Origin: CAYZYO01 sp964482585 | GTDB taxonomy: Bacteria; Bacillota; Syntrophomonadia; Syntrophomonadales; Syntrophomonadaceae | DNA length: 15,246 nt | Reading direction: 5' to 3' | NCBI GenBank assembly: GCA_964482585.1 | Contig: CAYZYO010000057.1 | Location: forward strand, 1-15,246 | Part shown: piece by piece, positions 6,719 through 13,890 of the stretch | Layout of the letters: every line of letters starts with the position of its first letter | Position numbering within the stretch: the first letter of the stretch is position 1 | Translations under genes and position numbers: made by a program | The notes under the pieces: generated by a model | Seen by the model: only the letters and a program-made list of their open reading frames with translations | The model's database searches: none | Told to the model about the DNA's origin: nothing

Positions 6719-7165
6719 ATGAATGTAAAAAACTATGTTTGCTTGGAATTTCAAAGTCTGCCCGAAAATATATCATTTGCTCGTTCATGTGTAGGAGCAT
6801 TTGTGTCACAGCTGGATTGTACCCTGGATGACATTGAAGAAATAAAATTAGTAGTATCCGAAGCTGTTTCTAATAGTATAATACACGGTTACGATAACAG
6901 ACCTGATAATAAAGTATTTATAATGGTGTCTATTATGGATGATAGAACTATTGAGATTATTATCAAAGATAATGGTAAAGGTATCGAGAATGTTGAACAG
7001 GCTCTTGAGCCAACCTATTCAAGTGACTCATCACGAATGGGTTTAGGTTTTACTTTCATGAAGTCTTTTATGGATCATATGGAGGTTTTGAGTAAACCTG
7101 GTGAAGGTACAAGCGTAAAATTAAAACGGAGTTTTATTACTAGAGATAAAGAAGCGTTTGCTTAA
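6719..7165 (+). CDS. spoIIAB: anti-sigma-F factor / SpoIIAA kinase SpoIIAB
   Basis: A GHKL-fold serine kinase that holds sigma-F inactive before septation and phosphorylates SpoIIAA. The 148 residues match the family (146 in B. subtilis). The N box is EAVSNSIIHGY (48-58) with the ATP/Mg-binding Asn at 52. The G1 box is KDNGKGI (83-89) and the G2 box is MGLGFTFM (107-114). The N-terminal MNVKNYVCLEF aligns with MKNEMHLEF of B. subtilis, supporting ATG 6719. Its ribosome binding site is separated from the ATG by a hairpin, unlike the overlapping, translationally coupled arrangement in Bacillus. The gene ends on the TAA at 7163-7165, whose last bases overlap the sigF ribosome binding site. Confidence 0.96.
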   Translation: MNVKNYVCLEFQSLPENISFARSCVGAFVSQLDCTLDDIEEIKLVVSEAVSNSIIHGYDNRPDNKVFIMVSIMDDRTIEIIIKDNGKGIENVEQALEPTYSSDSSRMGLGFTFMKSFMDHMEVLSKPGEGTSVKLKRSFITRDKEAFA

Positions 7166-7178
7166 AGGAGGTTACATT

Positions 7179-7907
7179 ATGTCCTCTATGGATTACCGGG
7201 ATAATGAAGACCTTCTTATTGAAGCCCAAAAGGGCAATCCAGAAGCAAGATCCAAGGTGTACGAGGCTAATATAGGTTTAATCTATATGGTTTTAGAAAG
7301 GTTTAAAAATACTTCTTACGAGCATGAAGATCTTTTTCAAGTAGGTTCTATTGGTTTATTGAAAGCTATTGATAGATTTGATTTTAGTTTTAATGTGCGT
7401 TTTTCAACCTATGCAGTTCCAATGATAGTGGGAGAAATAAAGAAGTTTTTACGTGATGATGGAATAGTAAAGGTGCAGCGAGGAGTTAAAGAAACCTATG
7501 TAAAGGTCCGGTGGGCTCAGGATAAACTTAGAGGGGAACTTGGCAGAGAACCGAGTGTAGCTGAAATTGCTAATCTTTTAAATATCAATAAGGAAGATAT
7601 TGTCCTGGCAGTGGAAGCATGTCGAGCACCGGCTTATATTCATGATGTAATCCCCGGGGAGGACAAAGAACAACCTACCCTGATAGATAGATTGTCTGAT
7701 AACGAGGGTAGCAGTACTCTGCTAGAAAAGTTGAGTCTCCGTGAGGCTTTAACCAAATTAGACCCGCGGGAAAGAGAAGTAATTTTAAGACGTTTTTTTA
7801 AAGATGAGACCCAGTCAGCTATCGCCAATGATATTGGAGTTTCACAGGTACAGGTATCCCGCATTGAAAAAAGTGCTATTAGTAAGCTAAAAAATATGCT
7901 TAAATGA
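7179..7907 (+). CDS. sigF: RNA polymerase sigma-F factor (early forespore)
   Basis: The first compartment-specific sigma factor of sporulation, active in the forespore after release from SpoIIAB. Counting from ATG 7179 it has 242 residues. Region 2 is DLFQVGSIGLLKAIDRFDF (51-69) with RFSTYAVPMIVGEIKKFLRDDG at 74-95, region 3 covers about 97-150, and region 4 with its helix-turn-helix runs from REREVILRRFF (197-207) to IANDIGVSQVQVSRIEKSAI (215-234). The start is seven bases after AAAGGAGG (7164-7171). The TTG at 7158, which overlaps spoIIAB, would bury that site. It is the last gene of the spoIIA operon. In Bacillus spoVA genes follow; here 93 bases downstream lies the end of a convergent surface-polysaccharide gene, and spoVAC is 6 kb away. 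No clear terminator is visible between them. Confidence 0.97.
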   Translation: MSSMDYRDNEDLLIEAQKGNPEARSKVYEANIGLIYMVLERFKNTSYEHEDLFQVGSIGLLKAIDRFDFSFNVRFSTYAVPMIVGEIKKFLRDDGIVKVQRGVKETYVKVRWAQDKLRGELGREPSVAEIANLLNINKEDIVLAVEACRAPAYIHDVIPGEDKEQPTLIDRLSDNEGSSTLLEKLSLREALTKLDPREREVILRRFFKDETQSAIANDIGVSQVQVSRIEKSAISKLKNMLK

Positions 7908-8000
7908 GGATTTTGCATAATCAGTTCTTTTGTATCATTAGCTATTTAGGTTCATCATCATCCTGGCAAAGACTCGATTGTTGTTTTGGATTTTAAGATT

Positions 8001-8951
8001 TTAAAGAGTTTTTCTTTGAAGGTTTTTATACCAGTCTATAGTTATAGATAGGCCATCCAAAAGTGAATATTCGGGTTTAAAGCCAAGAAGATTTTGCATT
8101 TTTTTTATATTGGCGGTTCTGATATCAGTTTGATCCCATGAACGCAGGTTAGCGTATTTAATTGGTGAACTGGACCCAGCTAAGGAACAGATGGTATTTG
8201 CTAGTTCGGTAATTGTTGTTGAATAACCAGTCCCAATGTTAAAAGTTTCATTTTCGCCCTTTTTGCTAAATCCTGCCAATACAGTCCCTTTTACAGTATC
8301 TAAAACATAAGTAAAATCCCTTTTTTCTTTTCCAGTACCGGTAATGACAATTGGAAAATTGTTTAAGGCATCATTAATAAAACGGGGAACAACTCCACGG
8401 TAAATATTGGTGGATTCTCGAGGACCATACGAATTAAAATAACGAAGAATAGTAGTTTTCAATCCGTAATGATGTGAATAGAACCGGCAGTAGTATTCGC
8501 CGGCTAATTTGGATATACCATAAGGGGTGTGGGGACGAAGAAGATAATCCTCTTTTACTGGATCTTTAGAAGACAGATAAACACATGAACTTGAGCCATA
8601 AACAAAACGCTTAATCTTCGTTTTTAATGCTAGCTCCAGCTGAGTTAGAGTACCCAGGGTATTTACCTTGAGATCGGAAAAGGGATCTTTGATAGATAAT
8701 TCATTGGCATAACGGGCTGCTAAATGAAACAAAATATCAGGATGATACTTTTTATAGATGTCTGCAATGCTTTTATCTCGAATATCTTTTTTATAAAAAT
8801 GAATACTGTTGGAATCAGGCAGGTTATCCATCCTACCGCTGAAAAGATCATCAATAATGATAACCGTATGCCCTAGTTTTATCAGGTGCTCAGCTAAAAA
8901 GGATCCAATCACACCTGCTCCTCCAGTAATAACAGCTATTTTATTATTCAA
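8001..8951 (-). CDS. NAD-dependent nucleotide-sugar epimerase/dehydratase (extended SDR)
   Basis: Acts on a nucleotide-activated sugar in the cytoplasm, most like UDP-glucose/GlcNAc 4-epimerases and related dehydratases; the exact substrate cannot be read from the sequence. The 316 residues are normal for an extended SDR. The NAD motif is TGGAGVIG (9-16), with Val where Phe is usual. The catalytic site is GSSSCVY (119-125) plus Y144-G-I-S-K148. YFNSYGPRE (171-179) and GTGKEKRDFTYVLD (205-218) are typical of the sugar-nucleotide domain. The start ATG lies nine bases after AAAGGAGG. It is the most downstream of three minus-strand genes and converges on sigF. A sigma-K/E-like -10 box lies 20-30 bases upstream. 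It probably supplies a sugar donor for the neighbouring glycosyltransferase (inference). Confidence 0.88.
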   Translation of the reverse strand: MNNKIAVITGGAGVIGSFLAEHLIKLGHTVIIIDDLFSGRMDNLPDSNSIHFYKKDIRDKSIADIYKKYHPDILFHLAARYANELSIKDPFSDLKVNTLGTLTQLELALKTKIKRFVYGSSSCVYLSSKDPVKEDYLLRPHTPYGISKLAGEYYCRFYSHHYGLKTTILRYFNSYGPRESTNIYRGVVPRFINDALNNFPIVITGTGKEKRDFTYVLDTVKGTVLAGFSKKGENETFNIGTGYSTTITELANTICSLAGSSSPIKYANLRSWDQTDIRTANIKKMQNLLGFKPEYSLLDGLSITIDWYKNLQRKTL

Positions 8952-8971
8952 TTAATACTGTCCTCCTTTAT

Positions 8972-8998
8972 TATAATATGATGAAAACTGGTGCCGGT
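8972..8998 (-). promoter_or_regulatory. candidate mother-cell (sigma-K-like) promoter of the epimerase gene
   Basis: On the minus strand CATATTATA (8980-8972) fits the sigma-K -10 CATANNNTA, with AC (8998-8997) 16 bases upstream, one short of the 17 seen at the two sister genes. The start would be only a few bases before the AAAGGAGG site, so this is the weakest of the three. Confidence 0.4.
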
Positions 8999-9042
8999 AT
9001 GGTACAGCCATTAAGCAATCTATATTTCCCCGGTTTCAGCAA

Positions 9043-10116
9043 TTAAGTATAGTTTTTTAAGATAGGAAAAATACAGGCCTCCATTTGTTTTAAACGATGG
9101 AAATAAGTGTGTTTATCCAATACCTCCTTTTGTCCCTGAGTGGCAATGGCCTCTCGTGTACTATCATTCTCTAGATAATAGTCAACCATTTTTATTGTTT
9201 CTTGAGGCGAATTAGACCAAACCAGGTGGTAGTGATTAGAGAAAAGATGGTCATGAGATGGGGTATAGGCTGTTAGATAGAAGGCTCCTGATCCCATAAT
9301 TTCGAAACTTCTACAGCTGGTCTGGGTAAGTGACGTGTTAACGTTTTGCAGGCCAAGAACAATTTTAGCAGATGAATATACATAAGGTGTTTCCAGGTAA
9401 TCTATATTTCCTCCATAGTACTTTGGGTCAATAGTATAATCAAATGATGGGTTGGTCCAATCGGCACCCCATATTTTAATATCATATCCTTTAACAATCA
9501 GTGGCTCTAGAATGTTTTCAATAGATTTTCTCCGGATGTTTTTATATGCTGACCAGTTATAATTATTGGCTACCAGAACAATATCATGTTTATACTGCGG
9601 TGTTGGAGGAACTTTAGTAAATATATCAGAATTATATCCAAACATTAGTGTTGATGAAGGAATACCCATTTTTTTATACTTTTCATTACATTCTTCTGCT
9701 GGAGTAAAAACATAATCACTGTATGGAGCAAAAACTGAAGAAACCAGATCAAAGAACACCGGGTCTTCAGTTGCCCAGTATATGTGGGGTATATTATATT
9801 GAGCAATGGTTTGTAAAAACTGATCAGTATCAAACATCCATATTGACCAACCTGGGGTAAAAACAAAATCAGGTTGGAAGTCTCGAAGAACATAGTTGAG
9901 TAATGTTTTTTGTTCTTCACTTGAATAGTTTGCTAATGGAAGTATCTCTACATGGTAATTATTATTTTTCATTGTTTTCAATAAGCCAGAATTAATGTAG
10001 GGGAGGCGATCATTTACACATAGTACTTTAAGGCTTGGGCACTGTTGTTTATATACATGATTACCTGAATTAAGATTAACAGAATATATTGATTTGCGAA
10101 CAGCATTAATTTCCAC
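9043..10116 (-). CDS. CgeB-like glycosyltransferase
   Basis: A GT-B type glycosyltransferase of the CgeB / DUF3880 plus Glyco_trans_1_2 group, probably transferring a sugar to a surface protein or glycan. In B. subtilis cgeB is sigma-K controlled and affects the outermost spore layer. The protein has 357 residues. The N-terminal half (about 28-165) is a Rossmann-like domain with DFVFTPGWSIWMFD at 83-96 and HIYWATEDP at 111-119. The C-terminal donor domain carries SCRSFEIMGSGAFYLT (267-282), the family's R-x-FEI-x-x-x-G sugar-nucleotide motif. No signal peptide or membrane segment is seen. The start is GTG 10116, nine bases after AAGGA; no good in-frame ATG lies nearby. It is 91 bases from the epimerase and 81 bases from the upstream deacetylase gene, with its own sigma-K-like promoter in that gap. 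Confidence 0.85.
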   Translation of the reverse strand: MEINAVRKSIYSVNLNSGNHVYKQQCPSLKVLCVNDRLPYINSGLLKTMKNNNYHVEILPLANYSSEEQKTLLNYVLRDFQPDFVFTPGWSIWMFDTDQFLQTIAQYNIPHIYWATEDPVFFDLVSSVFAPYSDYVFTPAEECNEKYKKMGIPSSTLMFGYNSDIFTKVPPTPQYKHDIVLVANNYNWSAYKNIRRKSIENILEPLIVKGYDIKIWGADWTNPSFDYTIDPKYYGGNIDYLETPYVYSSAKIVLGLQNVNTSLTQTSCRSFEIMGSGAFYLTAYTPSHDHLFSNHYHLVWSNSPQETIKMVDYYLENDSTREAIATQGQKEVLDKHTYFHRLKQMEACIFPILKNYT

Positions 10117-10146
10117 CTGTTTCAGTCCTTATTAACGTATTTTATT

Positions 10147-10175
10147 TAGGCTATGCTTTTTAATTACAGGTGGTT
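10147..10175 (-). promoter_or_regulatory. candidate sigma-K promoter of the CgeB-like gene
   Basis: On the minus strand AACC (10175-10172), 16 bases, then CATAGCCTA (10155-10147). This fits the sigma-K consensus MACM, 16 bases, CATANNNTA at every specified base. The start would be near 10140, about 10 bases ahead of the AAGGA ribosome binding site. Confidence 0.6.
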
Positions 10176-10197
10176 ACCAGTATTGAAAAAAACAAGC

Positions 10198-12063
10198 TTA
10201 TAGTATTATTATTGATTCAGCCATATCAATTGTTCCATTTCTTAGGTGGGGATGCCGTGCTAAAATATCGAATTTTCCATTTCCATTAAAATCGCCAACA
10301 AAGGGCTGCATATCTTTTTCTGCTGCCCAGGGCTTAAAAGTATTTCCTGTAGGTATAAACTGTACTCCATTACTCAATGCTACCTTCCATTCCCCTCCGG
10401 TAACATTGACAACCAGGATATCATCTATTTTATCTCCATTAAAATCGCCTACAAAAACCTGCCATATATCACCTGAAGGCCACGAATTTAACCAGGAAAC
10501 TCCGGTTGGCCCCGGAGCAGGAACAAATTGCTCTCCATTACTTAAGGCTACTTGCCAAATCCCTGTGGAAGGATTCCAGAAGGCCACGTCATCTTTGCCG
10601 TCACCATTAAAATCTCCTACCAGAGGAACTAAATCTACCCCTTTTGCCCATGATTTAAGCCACGTATAATCTCCAAGCCCTTTGTCAGGAATAAATACTC
10701 TTCCATTACTTAAAGCAACATACCAATCTCCTTCAAAAGGATCCCAGACGACTAGGTCATCTTTACCGTCACCATCAAAATCACCAACTAATGGGACCCA
10801 GTCGGGACCAATAGCCCAAGATTTTAGCCAGGTGTAGTCTCCAAGCCCTAAATCAGGAATGAAACCTTTCCTATCACTTAAAGCGACATACCAGTCTCCT
10901 TCAAAATAATCCCATACTACCATATCACTGTTGCCATCACCATTAAAGTCTCCAAATATGGGTTTCCATAGATGCCCTATTGCCCAATTAATAAGAGCTA
11001 AATGAGGGCTGGCAACACCTGTGCCGCTGCGTCTGCTGGGGAATTTACCCAGATCAACAAAAGACCAATACCAGGATCCGGTTTCAGGCTGCCAAATAAT
11101 TAAATTAGTTCCATCCTTATTATCAATATCTCCCGTAAAAAGTTGGTTTTGATTTCCTGGAAAGAAGTCGGTTTTTCTACCTGAGGGAATAAAATCAATC
11201 AGACTAAGCAGAGATGTAAATGTAAATCCATTCTTTTTAAAACAGCGTATCAATCTTTTTAGACACGAATTATCATCATATACTATACCGGACTCTGTAA
11301 TTTCGATATAAGGGAATTCCAGGTAAGGATGAAAATAAAAGGCGGTCAGATCATTTGCAGTATACTCATCAAGTTGGTTACAGATTCGTTTAATGTCTGC
11401 TTCTTGATTGTAAAAACTAACATAACCTAATGGTGTGGGAACATAGACTACACCACGATAAAAAGGCATATCAATATCACGAATAGATAGATTATGTGGA
11501 GAATGAAGGGATTTGGGATCATCTTCGAAGAAAAGCCCACACCATGATTCGAGTACTGCTCTTTGATTTGGTGAAGCTGAATAATGAGGGGTTGAAAAAC
11601 CCCATTCGATTTTTAAACCTGATTGTAGATAGGCTGCTAATCCTGATTTCATCCTGCTGGATGTGTAACAGTTTTCAAGGGTCTGCTCTTCAGACCAGGC
11701 TTCTTCTGGGTCATCAGGTGGGCAGTTTTTCTCACATCCAGGGTAAGCAAATTCGTGGCCTATGGTACTTTCTTCTTCTCCATACTGGTGGGTATACCCG
11801 TGCATTCCCAGACAACATCCTTGATAAGTATCCAGGTATTTTATGGTATCGTTAAATTCCTTAATATACGAATCATTTATATCGGCAATGGATTTATCCC
11901 AATTTGTAGATGGCTGTATGTAACGTGGTACCAGAGATATGTGATAAGGAACACCTTCCAACTGTAGATAATCGCCAATCACTTTTAATTTTAATAAATT
12001 TTCTTCTGAACTATATACCCCACCCGGCCCAACATCTTCCAAACGTATAAGGGCTTTTTTCAT
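10198..12063 (-). CDS. DUF2334-type polysaccharide deacetylase fused to FG-GAP/VCBS repeats
   Basis: A 621-residue two-part protein. Residues about 1-295 resemble the DUF2334 branch of polysaccharide deacetylases: ALIRLEDVG at 4-12 (putative metal/catalytic Asp), GMHGYTHQYG at 86-95 (metal-binding His pair) and FYFHPYLE at 242-249. These enzymes are expected to remove acetyl groups from N-acetyl sugars, but the branch is poorly characterised. Residues about 309-603 hold six FG-GAP/VCBS-like repeats, each with a calcium-loop motif of GDFNGDGxxD type, starting at 311, 371, 427, 483, 539 and 590. Such repeats form beta-propeller blades that often bind surfaces or glycans. The N-terminus MKKALIRLEDV is not a signal peptide, and no membrane segment is seen. 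Nine Cys lie in the catalytic half, including GCEKNC (109-114). The start ATG follows GAGAGG. A consensus-like sigma-K promoter lies upstream. A spore-surface enzyme made in the mother cell is inference. Confidence 0.82.
   Translation of the reverse strand: MKKALIRLEDVGPGGVYSSEENLLKLKVIGDYLQLEGVPYHISLVPRYIQPSTNWDKSIADINDSYIKEFNDTIKYLDTYQGCCLGMHGYTHQYGEEESTIGHEFAYPGCEKNCPPDDPEEAWSEEQTLENCYTSSRMKSGLAAYLQSGLKIEWGFSTPHYSASPNQRAVLESWCGLFFEDDPKSLHSPHNLSIRDIDMPFYRGVVYVPTPLGYVSFYNQEADIKRICNQLDEYTANDLTAFYFHPYLEFPYIEITESGIVYDDNSCLKRLIRCFKKNGFTFTSLLSLIDFIPSGRKTDFFPGNQNQLFTGDIDNKDGTNLIIWQPETGSWYWSFVDLGKFPSRRSGTGVASPHLALINWAIGHLWKPIFGDFNGDGNSDMVVWDYFEGDWYVALSDRKGFIPDLGLGDYTWLKSWAIGPDWVPLVGDFDGDGKDDLVVWDPFEGDWYVALSNGRVFIPDKGLGDYTWLKSWAKGVDLVPLVGDFNGDGKDDVAFWNPSTGIWQVALSNGEQFVPAPGPTGVSWLNSWPSGDIWQVFVGDFNGDKIDDILVVNVTGGEWKVALSNGVQFIPTGNTFKPWAAEKDMQPFVGDFNGNGKFDILARHPHLRNGTIDMAESIIIL
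10296..11133 (-). repeat. six in-frame repeats encoding FG-GAP/VCBS blades (about 168-bp period)
   Basis: The GDxxxxDG loops begin at codons 311, 371, 427, 483, 539 and 590, i.e. spacings of 60, 56, 56, 56 and 51 residues. The second and third units (10786-10953 and 10618-10785) are also alike as DNA, which suggests recent duplication. The first and last units are the most diverged. Confidence 0.8.
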
Positions 12064-12099
12064 CTTTACCTCTCTTTCTATCTAATAAATAGGACAATT

Positions 12100-12128
12100 T
12101 ACCATATGTATCAGATGAAAGAAATGTT
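12100..12128 (-). promoter_or_regulatory. candidate sigma-K promoter of the deacetylase-repeat gene
   Basis: On the minus strand AACA (12128-12125), 16 bases, then CATATGGTA (12108-12100). It fits MACM, 16 bases, CATANNNTA at every specified base and leaves a leader of about 30 bases with a GAGAGG ribosome binding site. The architecture is identical to the promoter before the CgeB-like gene. Confidence 0.6.
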
Positions 12129-12260
12129 CCTTAAGCTTGATAAGTAGTAGCTTAATTGGATCCAGAGTACTAAATATTTATTCATTACTAGTAACCGAAA
12201 GGGAAGGTTGTGAATATTTTATTAATGTATGGCGACTTGCAATTATTTTTGGAAATAAAG

Positions 12261-12289
12261 TTACCAAGAAAATGTTATGTCAATAAAAT
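12261..12289 (+). promoter_or_regulatory. possible sigma-A promoter of the dehydrogenase gene
   Basis: TTACCA (12261-12266), a 17-base spacer, then TAAAAT (12284-12289): 4 of 6 and 5 of 6 matches to TTGACA/TATAAT at optimal spacing, about 30 bases before the start codon. In AT-rich DNA this is weak evidence. No sporulation-type promoter was seen for this gene. Confidence 0.3.
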
Positions 12290-12319
12290 ATCTATTACTT
12301 TATCGGGAAGTGAAAACAT

Positions 12320-13621
12320 ATGAAAAAGATATGTGTACTTGGCTTAGGCTATATAGGATTGCCTACTGCGGCTATTTTAGCTGATAACGAGCAGCAGGTA
12401 ATTGGAGTTGATACTAATAATGAACTAATTATCAAACTTAAAAATAAGGAAGTTTTTATTGAAGAAATACAGCTTAGAAATATGATAAGAAGGGTAATTG
12501 GTAATAAGAACCTGCAATTCAGTTCAACACCCGAGAAATCGGACGTTTTTATTATCGCTGTCCCTACTCCAATTAAAGCTACTAAGAATTGTGATCTAGA
12601 CTATGTAATACAGGCAGTAAAAAGTATATTGTCGGTTATCACTGAGGGCAATTTAATTATTATCGAATCTACTATTCCCCCTGGAACCTGTGAGAATGTG
12701 GTCAAACCGTTGATAGAAAATTCGGGTTTTATTATAGGAAAAAATATCTTTTTGGCCTATTGTCCAGAACGAGTTATTCCTGGAAATATTATGAACGAAA
12801 TAATAGAAAATGACAGGATTGTTGGTGGGTATACCCCTGAGTGTGCCTGGGCTGCATCTGAAATATATAGGTCTTTTGTTTCTGGTAGCATATTAATTAC
12901 TGATACCAGGATTGCAGAGATGGTAAAGTTAGTGGAAAATACCTTTAGAGATGTTAATATTGCTCTGGCTAATGAAATTATGATAATATGCAACCGGCTT
13001 AAGATTAATGTTTTAGATGTTATCCGGCTTGCAAATAAACATCCCCGGGTATGTATTCATCAACCAGGGCCTGGAGTAGGGGGACATTGTCTTGCTGTTG
13101 ATCCCTATTTTATTATTGAAAAGGCCGCTGATCTAACTAAAATCATAGCCGCGTCAAGAAAAGTAAATAACAGTATGCCTGATTACATTTTAAAAAAAGT
13201 GAAGGAATTAATGAGCCGGGTAAAAAAAGCTAAAATTGCTGTTTGGGGTATAACCTATAAAGGAAATGTAGGTGATACCAGAGAAAGTCCAGCTATTATA
13301 ATTATAAATTTATTAATTAAAGAAGATTTTGAAGTAGCAGTTTATGATCCTTATGTTAGTTTTGAGAATATGGAAAATGATAGGGATAATACGGTAAAAG
13401 ATGCCGACCTGATTCTTATTCTTTCTGATCATAGTGAGTTTCAAGATCTGGATTATAAAGATATCGTAAAAGACATGAGAACCCCAATAATTTTTGATAC
13501 CCGCAACATTATTATTAATACTGAAAAATACAGCAGTTCGTCGGGCTTGGAAACAGTAATATATAACCTGGGGAATATTTATGAATCGGAGAATCCTGAT
13601 AATTATATAGATATGGAATAA
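12320..13621 (+). CDS. wecC: UDP-N-acetyl-D-mannosamine dehydrogenase (UDP-glucose/GDP-mannose dehydrogenase family)
   Basis: Oxidises UDP-ManNAc at C6 to UDP-ManNAc-uronate with 2 NAD+, a precursor of acidic surface polysaccharides; cytoplasmic. The 433 residues are typical. The Rossmann motif is GLGYIG (8-13). CPERVIPG at 148-155 and EMVKLVENTFRDVNIALANE at 200-219 are family motifs, with the conserved Lys at 203. PGPGVGGHCLAVDP at 249-262 carries the catalytic Cys257; this version, with HCLAVDP, is the WecC/EpsD hallmark rather than UDP-glucose dehydrogenase. GITYKGNVGDTRESPA (310-325) is the C-terminal domain signature. The start ATG is nine bases after GGGAAG. No UDP-GlcNAc 2-epimerase, its usual partner, is in the window. 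The gene is divergent from the minus-strand polysaccharide genes and is followed by a dodecin-like gene 55 bases on. The symbol is assigned by motif and the substrate is not proven. Confidence 0.88.
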   Translation: MKKICVLGLGYIGLPTAAILADNEQQVIGVDTNNELIIKLKNKEVFIEEIQLRNMIRRVIGNKNLQFSSTPEKSDVFIIAVPTPIKATKNCDLDYVIQAVKSILSVITEGNLIIIESTIPPGTCENVVKPLIENSGFIIGKNIFLAYCPERVIPGNIMNEIIENDRIVGGYTPECAWAASEIYRSFVSGSILITDTRIAEMVKLVENTFRDVNIALANEIMIICNRLKINVLDVIRLANKHPRVCIHQPGPGVGGHCLAVDPYFIIEKAADLTKIIAASRKVNNSMPDYILKKVKELMSRVKKAKIAVWGITYKGNVGDTRESPAIIIINLLIKEDFEVAVYDPYVSFENMENDRDNTVKDADLILILSDHSEFQDLDYKDIVKDMRTPIIFDTRNIIINTEKYSSSSGLETVIYNLGNIYESENPDNYIDME

Positions 13622-13623
13622 AA

Positions 13624-13669
13624 CTTCCTTATTAAACTAATAATAAAAATAAATTTTTTAGTAAGGAGG
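13624..13669 (+). promoter_or_regulatory. stem that pairs the dodecin ribosome binding site
   Basis: CTTCCTTATTAAA (13624-13636) can pair with TTTAGTAAGGAGG (13657-13669) over 13 pairs, two of them G-U, across a 20-base loop. The whole ribosome binding site AAGGAGG (13663-13669) is inside the stem. The left arm starts two bases after the stop codon of the dehydrogenase, so a terminating ribosome could open it. Confidence 0.5.
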
Positions 13670-13676
13670 CTTTTTT

Positions 13677-13871
13677 ATGCAGGTTAAAGTGGCTGAGTTG
13701 GTAGGAGAATCGCAGGAGAGTTGGCAGAATGCTGTGGAAAATGCGGTAGCTGAAGCCGCTAAGAGTTTTAACAACATAACTGGAGTGGAGGTTTACAATA
13801 TGACTGCTGATTGCCAGGATAATAAGATATTTGAATATAAAGCCAATATAAAAATAGCTTACTGCGAATAG
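13677..13871 (+). CDS. dodecin-family small protein lacking the flavin-contact residues
   Basis: A 64-residue protein with the dodecin pattern: a first strand (QVKVAELVGES, 2-12), one amphipathic helix (SWQNAVENAVAEAAKSF, 15-31) and two further strands (GVEVYNMTAD, EYKANIKIAY). Dodecins form hollow dodecamers that store and protect flavins. The residues that sandwich and contact the flavin in the Halobacterium protein, Trp36 and Gln55, align without gaps in numbering to Gly36 and Lys55 here, so flavin binding of the classical type is doubtful. The start ATG is seven bases after a perfect AAGGAGG. The gene follows the dehydrogenase by 55 bases and is closed by a strong terminator. Its relation to the neighbouring polysaccharide or spore genes is unknown. 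Confidence 0.85.
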   Translation: MQVKVAELVGESQESWQNAVENAVAEAAKSFNNITGVEVYNMTADCQDNKIFEYKANIKIAYCE

Positions 13872-13890
13872 CAAACGTTATTAATAGATT

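Larger units (their letters stand above)
12064..12319. other. divergent intergenic region between the deacetylase and the dehydrogenase
   Basis: 256 bases with no gene. They hold a sigma-K-like promoter on the minus strand (12100-12128), a perfect 10-base palindrome TTACTAGTAA (12185-12194) midway between the two genes, and a possible sigma-A promoter on the plus strand (12261-12289). Confidence 0.5.

Noticed and set aside
7908..8000. Bidirectional terminator between convergent sigF and the epimerase
   Set aside because: I looked for paired arms flanked by A and T runs and found none of useful length.
11496..11855. Plus-strand open frame of 119 codons inside the deacetylase gene
   Set aside because: It is the antisense of a clearly conserved domain region and shows no family similarity.
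13632..13874. Minus-strand open frame opposite the dodecin gene
   Set aside because: The plus-strand dodecin has a perfect ribosome binding site, family similarity and a terminator; the opposite frame has none of these.
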